NCBI GenBank assembly: GCA_040774885.1
Contig: JAXGTO010000027.1
Location: forward strand, 1-34,459
DNA: 34,459 nt
Direction: 5' to 3'
Origin: JAXGTO01 sp040774885
GTDB taxonomy: Bacteria; Actinomycetota; Coriobacteriia; Coriobacteriales; Eggerthellaceae
Part shown: piece by piece, positions 1 to 8,762 of the stretch
Layout of the letters: every line of letters begins with the position of its first letter
Position numbering within the stretch: the first letter of the stretch is position 1
Translations under genes and position numbers: made by a program
The notes under the pieces: generated by a model
What the model saw: only the letters and a program-made list of their open reading frames with translations
Told to the model about the DNA's origin: nothing
The model's database searches: none

Positions 1-2252
1 AAGACGACGACGAGACCATCGAGATCTGGAAGAAACTCGGTGTGCCCGACGACCGCATCAGCCGTTTGGGCGAAGAGGACAACTTCTGGCGTGCCGGTCC
101 CACCGGTCCTTGCGGACCGTGCAGCGAGCTGTATTTCGACCAGGGCCCCGAAGTGGGATGCGGTCGTCCCGATTGCGCCCCCGGGTGCGAATGCGACCGA
201 TTCCTCGAATACTGGAACTGCGTGTTCACGCAATACGATGGCCAAGAAGACGGCACGTTGGCGCCGCTTCCCAAGAAGAACATCGACACTGGCATGGGGC
301 TCGAGCGCATGGCCGCCATCATGCAGGGCGTCACCAGCAACTACGAAACCGACGTGTTGCGCAGCCTGGTGGCAGTGGGCGAGGACCTTGCGGGCGTGGT
401 CTACGGGTCGGATGCCGCCACCGACCTGGCCTTGCGCATCATGGCCGACCACAGCCGCTCGGTGACGTTCATGATCGCCGATGGCATCCTGCCTTCCAAT
501 GAAGGGCGCGGCTACGTGCTGCGCCGCCTGCTGCGCCGCGCGGTCATGAAGGCGCATCTGCTGGGCGTCAAAGGGCCCTTCTTGCAGCGCTACATCGACA
601 AGGTCATCGAGCTCATGGGCGATGTCTACCCGGAAATCGTCGAGAACCGCGAGCTCATCGGACGCGTGGTTCTTTCCGAAGAAGAACGATTCGGCGCCAC
701 GTTGCGCCAGGGGCAAAGCTATCTTACCGAGGCGCTCGACACCCTCGAAGGCACCGTGTTGCCGGGAGAGCGCGCCTTCGCGCTGCATGATACGTACGGT
801 TTCCCCTTCGAGGTGACCGAGGAAATCTGCGCCGAAGCCGGCATCACCGTCGATTCCGACGGGTTCCAGCGCTGCATGGAGCAGCAAAAGGAACGCGCCC
901 GCGCCGCCACCAAAGACGATGCGGAAGCCGCCTGGTCCACCTATGACGGCGCCATGAGTTCCATCCGCGAAGCGGTGGGAGCCACCGATTTCGTCGGCTA
1001 CACCAAAGATTCGGCCGCTTCCACGGTTACCGCGCTCATCGAAAACGGTGCTTCCGTCACCGAACTGGCGGCGGGGCATTCGGGCGGCATCGTGTGCGAA
1101 AGCACTCCGTTCTATGCGGAAAAGGGCGGGCAGGTGGGCGATATCGGCCTCATGTACGCCCCCGATGTGGAAGTCAAGGTCACCGACACCCAAGAGCCTG
1201 AAAAAGGCCTGGTGGTTCATCATGTCACCATCGAAAAGGGCACGGTGCATGTGGGCGATCAGCTGCAGCTGGCCATCGATGCGCCGCGCCGCGAGCGCAT
1301 CCGCCGCAATCACAGCGCCACCCATGTGCTGCATTGGGCGTTGCGCCAGGTGCTGGGCGACCATGTGAAGCAGGCCGGCAGCTATGTGGCCCCCGATCGC
1401 CTGCGTTTCGACTTCACCCATTACGAGGGCATGACCCGCGCCCAGATTGCCGAAGTTGAGCGCCTGGCCAACCAGAAGGTCATGGAGAATCATGCCGTCC
1501 ACGCCTACGAGACCAGCTTGAGCGCCGCGCGCGAAGCCGGCGTCACGGCCTTGTTCGGCGAGAAGTACGGCGAATTCGTTCGCGTGCTGGACATGGAAGG
1601 TTTTTCGCAGGAGCTTTGCGGCGGCACCCACGTGCGCGCCACCAGCGAAATCGGGTTCATCAAGGTGATCACGGAAACGAGCGTCGGCGCCAACCTGCGC
1701 CGCATCGAGGCCGTCACCAGCTTCGATGCCCTGGCATACATGGAGCGCATCGAAGACGAATTGCGTTTGACCGCCGACGAACTGCGCGTGCCGCTGTTCG
1801 ATGTCAATGAGCGCACGGCTGCCAACTTGACGGTCCTCAAAGAACTCCAGACCAAGATGAAGCAGAACAAGCAGCTGGCGGCCCAAGGCAAGTTCGAAGA
1901 GATCGTGGCACAGGGCATCCAGCCTTCCAAGGCCGGCTATCCGGTGGCCATCGTGCGCTACGACGGCATGGATGCCACGCAGATGCGCAATTTGTGGGAT
2001 GTGGTGCGTACCCGCACCAAGGATGCCGGTGCCTGCGTGCTGGCAAGCGACCATGATGGCACGCCTCTGCTTTTGGCCGCGGCAACCGATGACGCTGTGG
2101 CCGCCGGTTTCCACGCCGGCAACATCATCAAGGCCATCGCGCCCGCCATCAAGGGCGGTGGCGGTGGCAAGCCCACCATGGCGCAGGCCGGCGGCAAGGA
2201 CGCCTCCGGTTTGGACGCCGCCGTGCAACAGGCGCGGGAGCTGCTCCTGTGA
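1..2252 (+). CDS. alaS: alanyl-tRNA synthetase, 5'-truncated by window edge
   Basis: Charges tRNA-Ala with alanine in the cytoplasm. The reading frame is already open at base 3, so the gene begins outside the window. 749 residues are present against about 870-880 for the family, so roughly the first 125 residues (the start of the class II catalytic domain) are missing. The remaining catalytic core shows the TGPCGPCSE motif near base 100. The editing domain follows, with its zinc-type HSATH motif near base 1311 and CGGTH near base 1617. The C-terminal DHHA1 segment ends in a Gly-rich GGGGGKPTMAQAGG stretch typical of AlaRS. The TGA stop overlaps the GTG start of ruvX by two bases, which suggests translational coupling. 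Identification is certain from the motifs. Confidence 0.97.
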   Translation, partial: DDDETIEIWKKLGVPDDRISRLGEEDNFWRAGPTGPCGPCSELYFDQGPEVGCGRPDCAPGCECDRFLEYWNCVFTQYDGQEDGTLAPLPKKNIDTGMGLERMAAIMQGVTSNYETDVLRSLVAVGEDLAGVVYGSDAATDLALRIMADHSRSVTFMIADGILPSNEGRGYVLRRLLRRAVMKAHLLGVKGPFLQRYIDKVIELMGDVYPEIVENRELIGRVVLSEEERFGATLRQGQSYLTEALDTLEGTVLPGERAFALHDTYGFPFEVTEEICAEAGITVDSDGFQRCMEQQKERARAATKDDAEAAWSTYDGAMSSIREAVGATDFVGYTKDSAASTVTALIENGASVTELAAGHSGGIVCESTPFYAEKGGQVGDIGLMYAPDVEVKVTDTQEPEKGLVVHHVTIEKGTVHVGDQLQLAIDAPRRERIRRNHSATHVLHWALRQVLGDHVKQAGSYVAPDRLRFDFTHYEGMTRAQIAEVERLANQKVMENHAVHAYETSLSAAREAGVTALFGEKYGEFVRVLDMEGFSQELCGGTHVRATSEIGFIKVITETSVGANLRRIEAVTSFDALAYMERIEDELRLTADELRVPLFDVNERTAANLTVLKELQTKMKQNKQLAAQGKFEEIVAQGIQPSKAGYPVAIVRYDGMDATQMRNLWDVVRTRTKDAGACVLASDHDGTPLLLAAATDDAVAAGFHAGNIIKAIAPAIKGGGGGKPTMAQAGGKDASGLDAAVQQARELLL

Positions 2253-2683
2253 GGGTGCTCGCCCTCGACATCGGCCAGGTGCGCTGCGGCATCGCCGTCA
2301 GCGACCCGGCTGGACGCGTCGCCAGCCCGGTGTGCGTGCTGCCCACTTCCGAAGTGGAGCAGGCCGCGCCCAGTTTCAAGCGGGTGCTGGAAGATTGGGA
2401 ACCCGAGCTCTTGGTTTCCGGCTTGCCCTACACGCTTTCCGGTGCGGAAGGGCCGCAGGCCGGGCGCATCAAGCGCGTGGCTGCCGGCATCGCGCAACGC
2501 GCCGGCTTGCCGCTCGAGTTCATCGACGAGCGTCTGAGCTCGCAAGAAGCGAAGCGCAGTTTGCGTGAAAAAGGCTATGACGAGCGCGCGATGCGCGGTA
2601 AGGTTGACATGGTGGCAGCCAGTCTGTTTTTGCAGACGTGGTTGGATTCCCACTTCAGGGACGAAAACGAAAGAGAAGGTTGA
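2249..2683 (+). CDS. ruvX: YqgF/RuvX family Holliday-junction resolvase-like nuclease
   Basis: A 144-residue RNase H-fold protein of the YqgF/RuvX family, whose members take part in 16S rRNA 5'-end maturation and are predicted Holliday-junction resolvases. Visible family features are the N-terminal acidic residue Asp7 in LALDIGQVRCGIAVSD, the FIDERLSSQEA motif near residue 91, and Asp120 in the C-terminal KVDMVAASLFLQ motif. These supply the three metal-binding acidic positions. The start is GTG at 2249, which overlaps the alaS stop and is preceded by a GGGAG-like site. The alaS-ruvX-mltG order is a common bacterial arrangement and supports the call. Length is normal for the family (about 140). 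Confidence 0.93.
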   Translation: MRVLALDIGQVRCGIAVSDPAGRVASPVCVLPTSEVEQAAPSFKRVLEDWEPELLVSGLPYTLSGAEGPQAGRIKRVAAGIAQRAGLPLEFIDERLSSQEAKRSLREKGYDERAMRGKVDMVAASLFLQTWLDSHFRDENEREG

Positions 2684-2686
2684 ATC

Positions 2687-3913
2687 ATGGTCCGTCGTAG
2701 GCAAGTTACATACTCGAACCATTCGAATAGGGCGGCGCGTTCCGCGCATGCACGTGGGGACAAGCAATTCCGCACGTACGATACGTCCTATATCCAATCC
2801 AAGGGGAAGAAGACTCCCGCTATGGACGCCAAGCACATCATCTTGGCTGTCGTCGCCATCGCGCTGATAATCTTCCTCATCACGCAGATCGTCACGTGCG
2901 TTTCGGGTGGGCAATCCAAAACCGTGGCCGATGGCACCGAGGTCACCATCACCGTCGACTCGGGCGCTTCCACCAAGACCATCGCCACCACGTTGGCGGA
3001 TGCCGGGCTCATTTCGGACAGCACCACGTTTTCCAATCGCGTGCAAGATCTCAATGCGGCATCGAGCCTGAAGCCCGGCACCTATACCTTCACGGGCGGC
3101 ACCAGCATGGACGACATCATCAACCAGCTCGAATCCGGCCCGTCCGTCAACACTCTCACCATCCCGGAGGGCTATACGCTCGATCAGGTTGCCGAGACGG
3201 TCGAAACCGCCTACGACGGCAAGATAACCGCATCAGATTTCAAGGCTGCGGCCAGCAACGCTTCGGCGTACCAAGATGATTTCCCCTTCGTGGCCGATGC
3301 TTACAACAATTCGTTGGAAGGCTTCTTGTTCCCCAAGACCTACGACATGGAAAGCGATGACACCGCAGATACCGTCATCCGCCGCATGTTGACGCAATAC
3401 CAGACCGAGACCGCCTCCCTGGATTACAGCTATGTGGAATCGCACGGACTCACCAAATACGATGCCCTCATCGCCGCATCTTTGGTGGAGCGGGAGGCCA
3501 CCAGCGACAACCGCGCCACGGTGGCTTCGGTGTTCTACAACCGCCTGGCCGAACCCATGCCGCTGCAAAGCGATGCGACCATCGCCTATGTGGTCAAGTA
3601 CGATCCGACGCCCGATGACTTGACGGTGGACAGCCCGTACAACACCTATCTCAACTACGGTTTGCCGCCGGGACCCATTTGCTCGCCGAGCATCGAGAGC
3701 CTGCAGGCTGCCTGCAATCCCGACAGCACCGATTACCTGTACTTCTATTTTGCCAAGGATGATTCCGGCACCATGCAGTACTGGTTCAGCGAAACCTACG
3801 AAGAACACCAGGATGCCATCGGCGGCACGTTGGGCGATGAGACCGACTCGTCGTCTGATTCATCGTCTGACTCGTCATCCGATACATCCTCCGATACGCA
3901 GTCGGAAGGTTAG
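2687..3913 (+). CDS. mltG: MltG/YceG endolytic murein transglycosylase
   Basis: A membrane-anchored lytic transglycosylase that cleaves nascent glycan strands and is thought to set glycan chain length. It has 408 residues. A basic cytoplasmic N-terminus is followed by one membrane helix at about residues 49-69 and a large extracytoplasmic YceG domain. The AASLVEREAT motif places the likely catalytic Glu at residue 268, matching the conserved Glu of the family. The last 30 residues are an acidic, serine-rich tail built from SSDS/SSDT units, encoded by a 12-bp tandem repeat. The ATG at 2687 lies 3 bases after ruvX, with AGAGAAGG upstream. The tail is absent from the enterobacterial protein and may be a flexible linker or wall-facing extension (inference). 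Confidence 0.93.
   Translation: MVRRRQVTYSNHSNRAARSAHARGDKQFRTYDTSYIQSKGKKTPAMDAKHIILAVVAIALIIFLITQIVTCVSGGQSKTVADGTEVTITVDSGASTKTIATTLADAGLISDSTTFSNRVQDLNAASSLKPGTYTFTGGTSMDDIINQLESGPSVNTLTIPEGYTLDQVAETVETAYDGKITASDFKAAASNASAYQDDFPFVADAYNNSLEGFLFPKTYDMESDDTADTVIRRMLTQYQTETASLDYSYVESHGLTKYDALIAASLVEREATSDNRATVASVFYNRLAEPMPLQSDATIAYVVKYDPTPDDLTVDSPYNTYLNYGLPPGPICSPSIESLQAACNPDSTDYLYFYFAKDDSGTMQYWFSETYEEHQDAIGGTLGDETDSSSDSSSDSSSDTSSDTQSEG
3851..3898 (+). repeat. four tandem 12-bp units encoding an SSD-rich tail
   Basis: Four consecutive 12-bp units occupy 3851-3862, 3863-3874, 3875-3886 and 3887-3898. The first two differ at two positions (TCGTCTGATTCA and TCGTCTGACTCG). The last two are TCATCCGATACA and TCCTCCGATACG. 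They encode SSDS, SSDS, SSDT, SSDT at the C-terminus of mltG. Copy number could vary by slippage because the unit length keeps the frame. Confidence 0.8.
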
Positions 3914-3939
3914 GTCGCCGCTTCAGGCGATAGGCGCCC

Positions 3940-4503
3940 ATGGCCTTCTTCGAACCGGAGCGGTATTTCGCCCGCATCACGCGCATCTCCGTGACTCACG
4001 ACATCGTGGAGCGCGGGTTCACCTGCGCGCTGCTCGACATGGACAACACTATTTTGCCGCGCGACACCCATCACGTGCCGCGCGACGTATCGGACTGGTT
4101 GCGCACGGCCCAGAAAGCGGGAGTGCGCTTCTGCCTGCTTTCGAACAATTTCCATCCAGGGGTCTACGAATGGGCCGAGCGACTCGATTTGCCCATCGTG
4201 GCCAAGGCCGTGAAGCCCTTGCCCCATGGCTTTTTGATGGCTCGCGCGAAGGTGGGCGGTTCACGGGAATCGACGCTGGTCATCGGCGACCAGTTGGCCA
4301 CCGATGTGGTGGGTGCCCATCTTTTGGGCATGACCGCCTACATGGTGATGCCTTTGGTGGAACAAGATCTCAAGCACACGCTGCTGCTGCGCAATGTGGA
4401 ACGGGTGCTCATGGGAGATCGCGTGCCCGAAGGTGCTGCCGGTTGCGTCGGTTCATCGGCCGAAACGCCGGCCGCAACGGCTGGCGATCCTTCCGGTGAC
4501 TGA
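3940..4503 (+). CDS. YqeG-type HAD superfamily (subfamily IIIA) phosphatase
   Basis: A 187-residue cytoplasmic HAD-superfamily hydrolase. Motif I is LLDMDNTILP with nucleophile Asp33 and acid/base Asp35. Motif II is the LLSNN segment, the motif III lysine lies in KAVKPLP, and motif IV is GDQLATD with Asp117 and Asp122. All catalytic positions are therefore present. The pattern fits the YqeG family; the substrate is not known from sequence. The C-terminal 30 residues are Ala/Gly-rich and probably disordered. The ATG at 3940 follows mltG by 26 bases. No strong ribosome-binding site is visible, so translation may depend partly on readthrough from mltG. It could be co-transcribed with alaS-ruvX-mltG. 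Confidence 0.85.
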   Translation: MAFFEPERYFARITRISVTHDIVERGFTCALLDMDNTILPRDTHHVPRDVSDWLRTAQKAGVRFCLLSNNFHPGVYEWAERLDLPIVAKAVKPLPHGFLMARAKVGGSRESTLVIGDQLATDVVGAHLLGMTAYMVMPLVEQDLKHTLLLRNVERVLMGDRVPEGAAGCVGSSAETPAATAGDPSGD

Positions 4504-4596
4504 CGGATTTCCCGCATCTGCGCAGTGATTCGCGCATCCTTGTGTTCTGCATACGATGATATGTTGGCGCTCACGACCTGCCGAAGGCGGTTTCGG

Positions 4597-4605
4597 TGCT
4601 ACTAT
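4597..4605 (+). promoter_or_regulatory. candidate extended -10 promoter for aroC operon
   Basis: TGCTACTAT (TGN plus TACTAT) lies in the 205-base gap between the yqeG-like gene and aroC, about 100 bases before the aroC start. No convincing -35 hexamer is placed 16-18 bases upstream, so the call rests on the extended -10 alone. A transcript from here would carry aroC, aroK, aroB and probably the peptidase. Confidence 0.3.
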
Positions 4606-4708
4606 CGATTCCGATATCCGACGTAAGGCCGCACTGCGGGCCCAAACGCCTCGACCATCGACAACGGTGAAGCGTTCGGCTGTGCGGTCGGCAAGATAAG
4701 GAACCCAT

Positions 4709-5881
4709 ATGCGCTTCGTTACCGCAGGAGAAAGCCACGGACCTTGTTTGACCGCTGTGGTCAGCGACGTCCCGGCCGGGCTCAAGATTTCCCCGAAGCT
4801 CATCGATTCGGACCTGGCGCGCCGTCAATCGGGCTACGGGCGCGGCGGGCGGCAGGGCATCGAGACCGATACCGTGTCCGTGCTGTCGGGCGTGCGCTTC
4901 GGCGTCACGCTGGGCACGCCCATCACGCTGCAAGTGGTCAACAGGGATTGGCAGAACTGGACGGACCGCATGGCCGTGTTCGGCAACGCGCCCGATGATT
5001 TGAAGCGCGAAGTCACGCCGCGTCCCGGTCATGCCGATCTGGTGGGCGCGCTCAAAAACGACACCGACGATTGCCGCAACATTTTGGAACGAGCCAGCGC
5101 GCGTGAAACCGCCGCCCGTGTGGCTGCCGCCGGTATCGCCCGCGAATTCTTGGCAGAATTGGGCGTAGAGGTGTTCAGCTACGTCAATCGCATCGGCACT
5201 GCCGAGTTCGCCGAAGACGATCCCATGATGGATGCTCCCGACTACAAGCCGCTCGATATCGAGTTGTCAGCCGTGCGTTGCCCCGACAAAAAGGCCACCG
5301 ACAAGATGTGCAAGATGATCGACGTGGCCAAGGTGAAAGGCGAAAGCCTGGGCGGGACGTTTCGCGTGGTGGCCTGCGGGCTCGTTCCCGGGCTGGGCGA
5401 TTTCGCCAGCGGCCCCGATCGGCTCACCAGCCGCTTGGGCGGTGCGCTGTTCAGCATTCCCGCCATCAAGGGCGTCGAATTCGGGCTGGGCTTCCAAGCG
5501 GCAAGTCGCAATGGATCCGAAGTCCATGACCCCATCACCCAGACGTCGCGCAAAGGGTTTTCGCGCGCCAGCAACAATGCCGGGGGGCTCGAAGGCGGTA
5601 TGACCACGGGCCTGCCGCTCATCATCACGGCGGCCATGAAACCCATTCCCACGCTGCGCACGCCGCTTCCCACGGTGAACATGGACACCATGGAAGTCGA
5701 AGAGGCCTCCAAGGAACGCAGCGACGTGTGCGCGGTACCCGCCGCTGCTGTGGTGGCCGAAGCCGAGGTGGCCCTCGTGCTGGCCGATGCCTATCTGCGC
5801 AAGTTCGGCAGCGACAACATGACCGATATCAAAGCGGCCCTCAAAGCATACAAGGCCCGCATCAAAACACAGTCTCGGTAA
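4709..5881 (+). CDS. aroC: chorismate synthase
   Basis: Converts 5-enolpyruvylshikimate-3-phosphate to chorismate with reduced FMN, the last step of the shikimate pathway. It has 390 residues, normal for the family. The N-terminal signature RFVTAGESHG includes the catalytic-region His10. The GRGGRQGIETD segment and the C-terminal GGLEGGMTTG motif (near residue 292) are characteristic FMN/substrate-binding stretches. The ATG at 4709 has an AAGGAA ribosome-binding site 4 bases upstream. It heads aroC-aroK-aroB, separated from aroK by only 10 bases, so the three are very likely one operon. Confidence 0.97.
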   Translation: MRFVTAGESHGPCLTAVVSDVPAGLKISPKLIDSDLARRQSGYGRGGRQGIETDTVSVLSGVRFGVTLGTPITLQVVNRDWQNWTDRMAVFGNAPDDLKREVTPRPGHADLVGALKNDTDDCRNILERASARETAARVAAAGIAREFLAELGVEVFSYVNRIGTAEFAEDDPMMDAPDYKPLDIELSAVRCPDKKATDKMCKMIDVAKVKGESLGGTFRVVACGLVPGLGDFASGPDRLTSRLGGALFSIPAIKGVEFGLGFQAASRNGSEVHDPITQTSRKGFSRASNNAGGLEGGMTTGLPLIITAAMKPIPTLRTPLPTVNMDTMEVEEASKERSDVCAVPAAAVVAEAEVALVLADAYLRKFGSDNMTDIKAALKAYKARIKTQSR

Positions 5882-5891
5882 GGGCCAGCTT

Positions 5892-6464
5892 GTGAAGGAA
5901 TCCAATTCGCACACGCCTTCCGAGCTCTACCGTCTGACCGAACCCGTCTTCTTCGTCGGGTTCATGGGTGCGGGAAAAACCAGCGTCAGCCGCTATTTGT
6001 CGCGCCGCTGCGGCTTGGCTTCGGTCGATCTCGACCGCTACTTGGCCCGTCGCGAAGGGCGCAGCGCCAAAGAGCTGTTCCTTGAAGAAGGGGAGAGCCG
6101 CTTTCGCGCCATGGAAGCCGAGCTCATCGAAGAATTCTGCGACCGCGATCCGTTGCTCATTTCGTGCGGAAGCGGCACCGTCATGGACGAGCGTTGCCGC
6201 GCGCTCATGCGCCAGCATGGATTCGTCGTCCATCTTCAGGTCGATCCCGCCGAATCGCGAGCCCGCATCAGCGACCATTCGACCCGTCCCTATCTGGACT
6301 CCGACCCCGAAAAGATCGAGGAGATGAACCGCGAGCGCCTGCCGCTGTATCGCCAGGTTGCCGATGCCACCGTGGTGACGCAGGGCAATTCGGTGCGTGT
6401 CAACGCCCTGTCGGTCGAATCCATTCTCTTGGAAGAAGGTATCTTGTGCCCCGTTGCAAAGTAG
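5892..6464 (+). CDS. aroK: shikimate kinase
   Basis: Phosphorylates shikimate at the 3-hydroxyl with ATP. It has 190 residues from a GTG start at 5892. Walker A is GFMGAGKTS (residues 23-31). Shikimate-binding acidic residues are in VDLDRY (Asp46, Asp48), and the GESRFRAME segment supplies the conserved Arg. The lid region carries STRPYL. The normally invariant GGG shikimate-binding motif reads CGSG here (Gly93-Ser94-Gly95), so the middle Gly is Ser. The N-terminus is about 15 residues longer than usual. It overlaps aroB by 19 bases and is co-transcribed with aroC and aroB. Function as shikimate kinase is strongly supported by the fold motifs and position; the effect of the Ser substitution is unknown. 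Confidence 0.94.
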   Translation: MKESNSHTPSELYRLTEPVFFVGFMGAGKTSVSRYLSRRCGLASVDLDRYLARREGRSAKELFLEEGESRFRAMEAELIEEFCDRDPLLISCGSGTVMDERCRALMRQHGFVVHLQVDPAESRARISDHSTRPYLDSDPEKIEEMNRERLPLYRQVADATVVTQGNSVRVNALSVESILLEEGILCPVAK

Positions 6465-7549
6465 TGGTCAATCTGCCTGACAAGCCCGCCTACGACGTCC
6501 GCATCGGCACGGGCATCCTGGAAGACGTCGGAGGCCGGATCAGCGAAGCCGTCGATGCGCCTCAGGCTCTGGTGATCACCGACGGCAATGTGGCGCCGCT
6601 CTATCTGGAACAGGTGCGCCAGGCTTGTCGTCAAGCGGGCATCAAGACCACGCAGATCACCGTGGCGGCAGGCGAGGAAAGCAAATCCATCGAGGCTCTC
6701 GAAGGCATCTGGCGTGCCATGGCGCAATCCGGCATGGGCCGCGACACCGTCGTCGTCGCTTTGGGCGGCGGCGTGGTGGGCGATCTGGCGGGATTCGTCG
6801 CCGCCACGTTCATGCGCGGCATCAGCCTGGTACAGCTTCCCACCACGCTTTTGGCCATGGTCGATTCGTCGGTGGGGGGCAAGACGGCCGTCAACTTGCC
6901 CGAAGGCAAGAACCTGGTGGGTGCGTTCAAACAGCCCGACCTGGTATGCGCCGACACGGAAACGCTTGCCACGCTCGACGATCGGGAATGGGCTTGCGGT
7001 TGCGCCGAGATAGCCAAAAGCGCCCTCATCGATTCGGACGAGTTCTTCTTCTGGCTGACGGATTCCGCCCAGGCTCTGGCCGAGCGCGATGAAGCGGTGG
7101 TCCAAGAAGCCATCATGCGCTGCGTCGTGTTCAAGGCCGATGTGGTGGCCGCCGATGAAACCGAAAGCGCCGGCGTGCGCGAATGCCTCAACTACGGGCA
7201 CACGTTGGGCCACGCCGTGGAAAAGCTCGCCGGGTTCGGCACGTATTCCCATGGCGCGGCGGTGGCCGAGGGCATGCGTTTCGCCCTGCGTCTTGCCGTG
7301 GCGCTCGTTGATGCACCGCTCGATTTGGTGGAAGCCCAAGACTCGCTGCTCGATCAACTCGGCTTGCCGTCGCTCGATTTCTCGGCATCGGCCGATGAAA
7401 TGCTCGAAGCCATGCATACCGACAAGAAGACCCGCGGCGGCGTGCTGCGCTTCGTCTTGCCCAGCGACGTGGGCCGTTGGACGGTGCGCGAAGTCGATGA
7501 CGATACGGTGCGCGAGCACCTGCAGGCTTGGGAAAGGTCGAAACGATGA
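6446..7549 (+). CDS. aroB: 3-dehydroquinate synthase
   Basis: Cyclises DAHP to 3-dehydroquinate using NAD+ and a divalent metal, the second shikimate-pathway step. I chose the GTG at 6446 because AGAAGGT lies 5 bases upstream and the resulting 367-residue protein begins at the expected family N-terminus; the frame is open further upstream inside aroK but that part is not AroB-like. Visible motifs are the NAD-binding GGGVVGDLAGF loop near residue 109, MVDSSVGGKTAVN, and the metal-binding NYGHTLGHAVE with His252 and His256. The 19-base overlap with aroK and the ATGA overlap with the next gene indicate tight coupling. Confidence 0.96.
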   Translation: MPRCKVVVNLPDKPAYDVRIGTGILEDVGGRISEAVDAPQALVITDGNVAPLYLEQVRQACRQAGIKTTQITVAAGEESKSIEALEGIWRAMAQSGMGRDTVVVALGGGVVGDLAGFVAATFMRGISLVQLPTTLLAMVDSSVGGKTAVNLPEGKNLVGAFKQPDLVCADTETLATLDDREWACGCAEIAKSALIDSDEFFFWLTDSAQALAERDEAVVQEAIMRCVVFKADVVAADETESAGVRECLNYGHTLGHAVEKLAGFGTYSHGAAVAEGMRFALRLAVALVDAPLDLVEAQDSLLDQLGLPSLDFSASADEMLEAMHTDKKTRGGVLRFVLPSDVGRWTVREVDDDTVREHLQAWERSKR

Positions 7550-8676
7550 ATGAGGTTTCCGCTGCCCGCGTGCAGCGTTTGAAAGAAGCCATGGAGGGCG
7601 CCGGCATACGCGCGTTCTTCCTGCGCGATACGTCCACCATCGCCTGGCTCACGGCGTTCGATGACGTCTTCGACGAAGAAAGCGCCCATGCCGTGCTGGT
7701 CACGCCGCACCTGTGCGAACTGCATACCGATTCCCGCTACGCCGGTGCTTGCCGCAAAGCCGCGCAGGGCGGTCCGTTCACCATCCACGACGAACCGGAG
7801 AGCCATGAAAAGTGGCTGGCCGATATATTCCAGAGCATGCACGGCGGGCAGGCCGATGCCGCCCAGATCGTGTTGGGCATCGAAAGCACGATGATGCTGG
7901 GGGAATACCGTTTGCTCGAGCGCGAGCTGGCGCGTTGCAGCGCCCAGCCCCGCCTTGAAGAAACCAAGCGCTTCGGCATGCACCTGCGCTCGGTCAAAGA
8001 TGCGGCCGAGGTGGAGCGCTTGCGCGCTGCGCAAGCCATAACCGATGCTGCGTTTTCGCATATCGTCGACTACATGAAGCCCGGCATGACCGAACGCCAG
8101 GTGCAGGTGGAGCTTGAGGACTTCATGGTGCGCCACGGCGCCGCCGGCCTCGCGTTTTCCAGCATCGTGGCCACAGGAGCCAATGGCGCGAGCCCCCATG
8201 CCATCCCCGGCGCCACCCGCCTGGAAGCGGGGCAGTGCGTGGTCATGGACTTCGGCGCGCGGGCGCAGGGGTATTGCAGCGACATGACGCGCACGGTGTT
8301 CGTCGGCGCCCCTGATCCGCATCTGGCCAGCGCCTATGAAACGCTGCGCCGCGCCAATGAAGAAGTGGAGGCCTTGCTGGCCCCCGGCGTCACCGGCGCC
8401 CAGGCGCAGGAACTTGCCGAGAGCATCCTGGCCGAAGGCGGGTATGCCGGCAAGATGGGCCACGCATTGGGGCACGGAGTGGGCATCGACATCCATGAAG
8501 AGCCGGTGCTCGCGCCGCGCAACAACGAACCGTTGCAGGTGGGCAACGTGGTCACGGTGGAGCCGGGCATCTACCTTGAAGGGGATTTCGGCATGCGGCT
8601 CGAGGATTTCGGCATCATCGACGATGGCGGTTTCCAGGTGTTCACGCAATCAAGCCACGATATGGTTATAATCTAA
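7546..8676 (+). CDS. M24 family Xaa-Pro aminopeptidase/dipeptidase
   Basis: A cytoplasmic metallopeptidase of the pita-bread fold that removes N-terminal residues preceding proline. The start is ATG at 7546, overlapping the aroB stop as ATGA, with an AAAGG site upstream; this gives 376 residues. An N-terminal creatinase-like domain (about 1-140) precedes the catalytic domain. The five metal ligands are visible: Asp235 and Asp246 in MDFGARAQGYCSDMTR, His310 in LGHGVGIDIHEEP, Glu339 in VEPGIY, and Glu353 in RLEDFG. Pairing with efp downstream is the arrangement of the B. subtilis yqhT-efp locus. I cannot tell aminopeptidase P from prolidase, so no symbol is given. Confidence 0.92.
   Translation: MNEVSAARVQRLKEAMEGAGIRAFFLRDTSTIAWLTAFDDVFDEESAHAVLVTPHLCELHTDSRYAGACRKAAQGGPFTIHDEPESHEKWLADIFQSMHGGQADAAQIVLGIESTMMLGEYRLLERELARCSAQPRLEETKRFGMHLRSVKDAAEVERLRAAQAITDAAFSHIVDYMKPGMTERQVQVELEDFMVRHGAAGLAFSSIVATGANGASPHAIPGATRLEAGQCVVMDFGARAQGYCSDMTRTVFVGAPDPHLASAYETLRRANEEVEALLAPGVTGAQAQELAESILAEGGYAGKMGHALGHGVGIDIHEEPVLAPRNNEPLQVGNVVTVEPGIYLEGDFGMRLEDFGIIDDGGFQVFTQSSHDMVII
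8667..8672 (+). promoter_or_regulatory. candidate -10 element for efp inside the end of the peptidase gene
   Basis: A perfect TATAAT lies 5 bases before the end of the peptidase gene and about 90 bases before the efp start. The best upstream hexamer, TTCACG at 8641-8646, is 20 bases away, which is long, so the -35 is unconvincing. It could give efp its own transcript in addition to readthrough. Confidence 0.35.
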
Positions 8677-8762
8677 AGGCTGTAAATACGTATGAATGGA
8701 TATTCCGCACGATGGACCGCATGCCGCGGTTGCAGATAAGGCGGGTCCTCGGGAGGAGCAAG

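Noticed and set aside
1958..3046. Minus-strand open frame across alaS, ruvX and mltG
   Set aside because: It covers junctions of three well-supported genes and has no domain signal.
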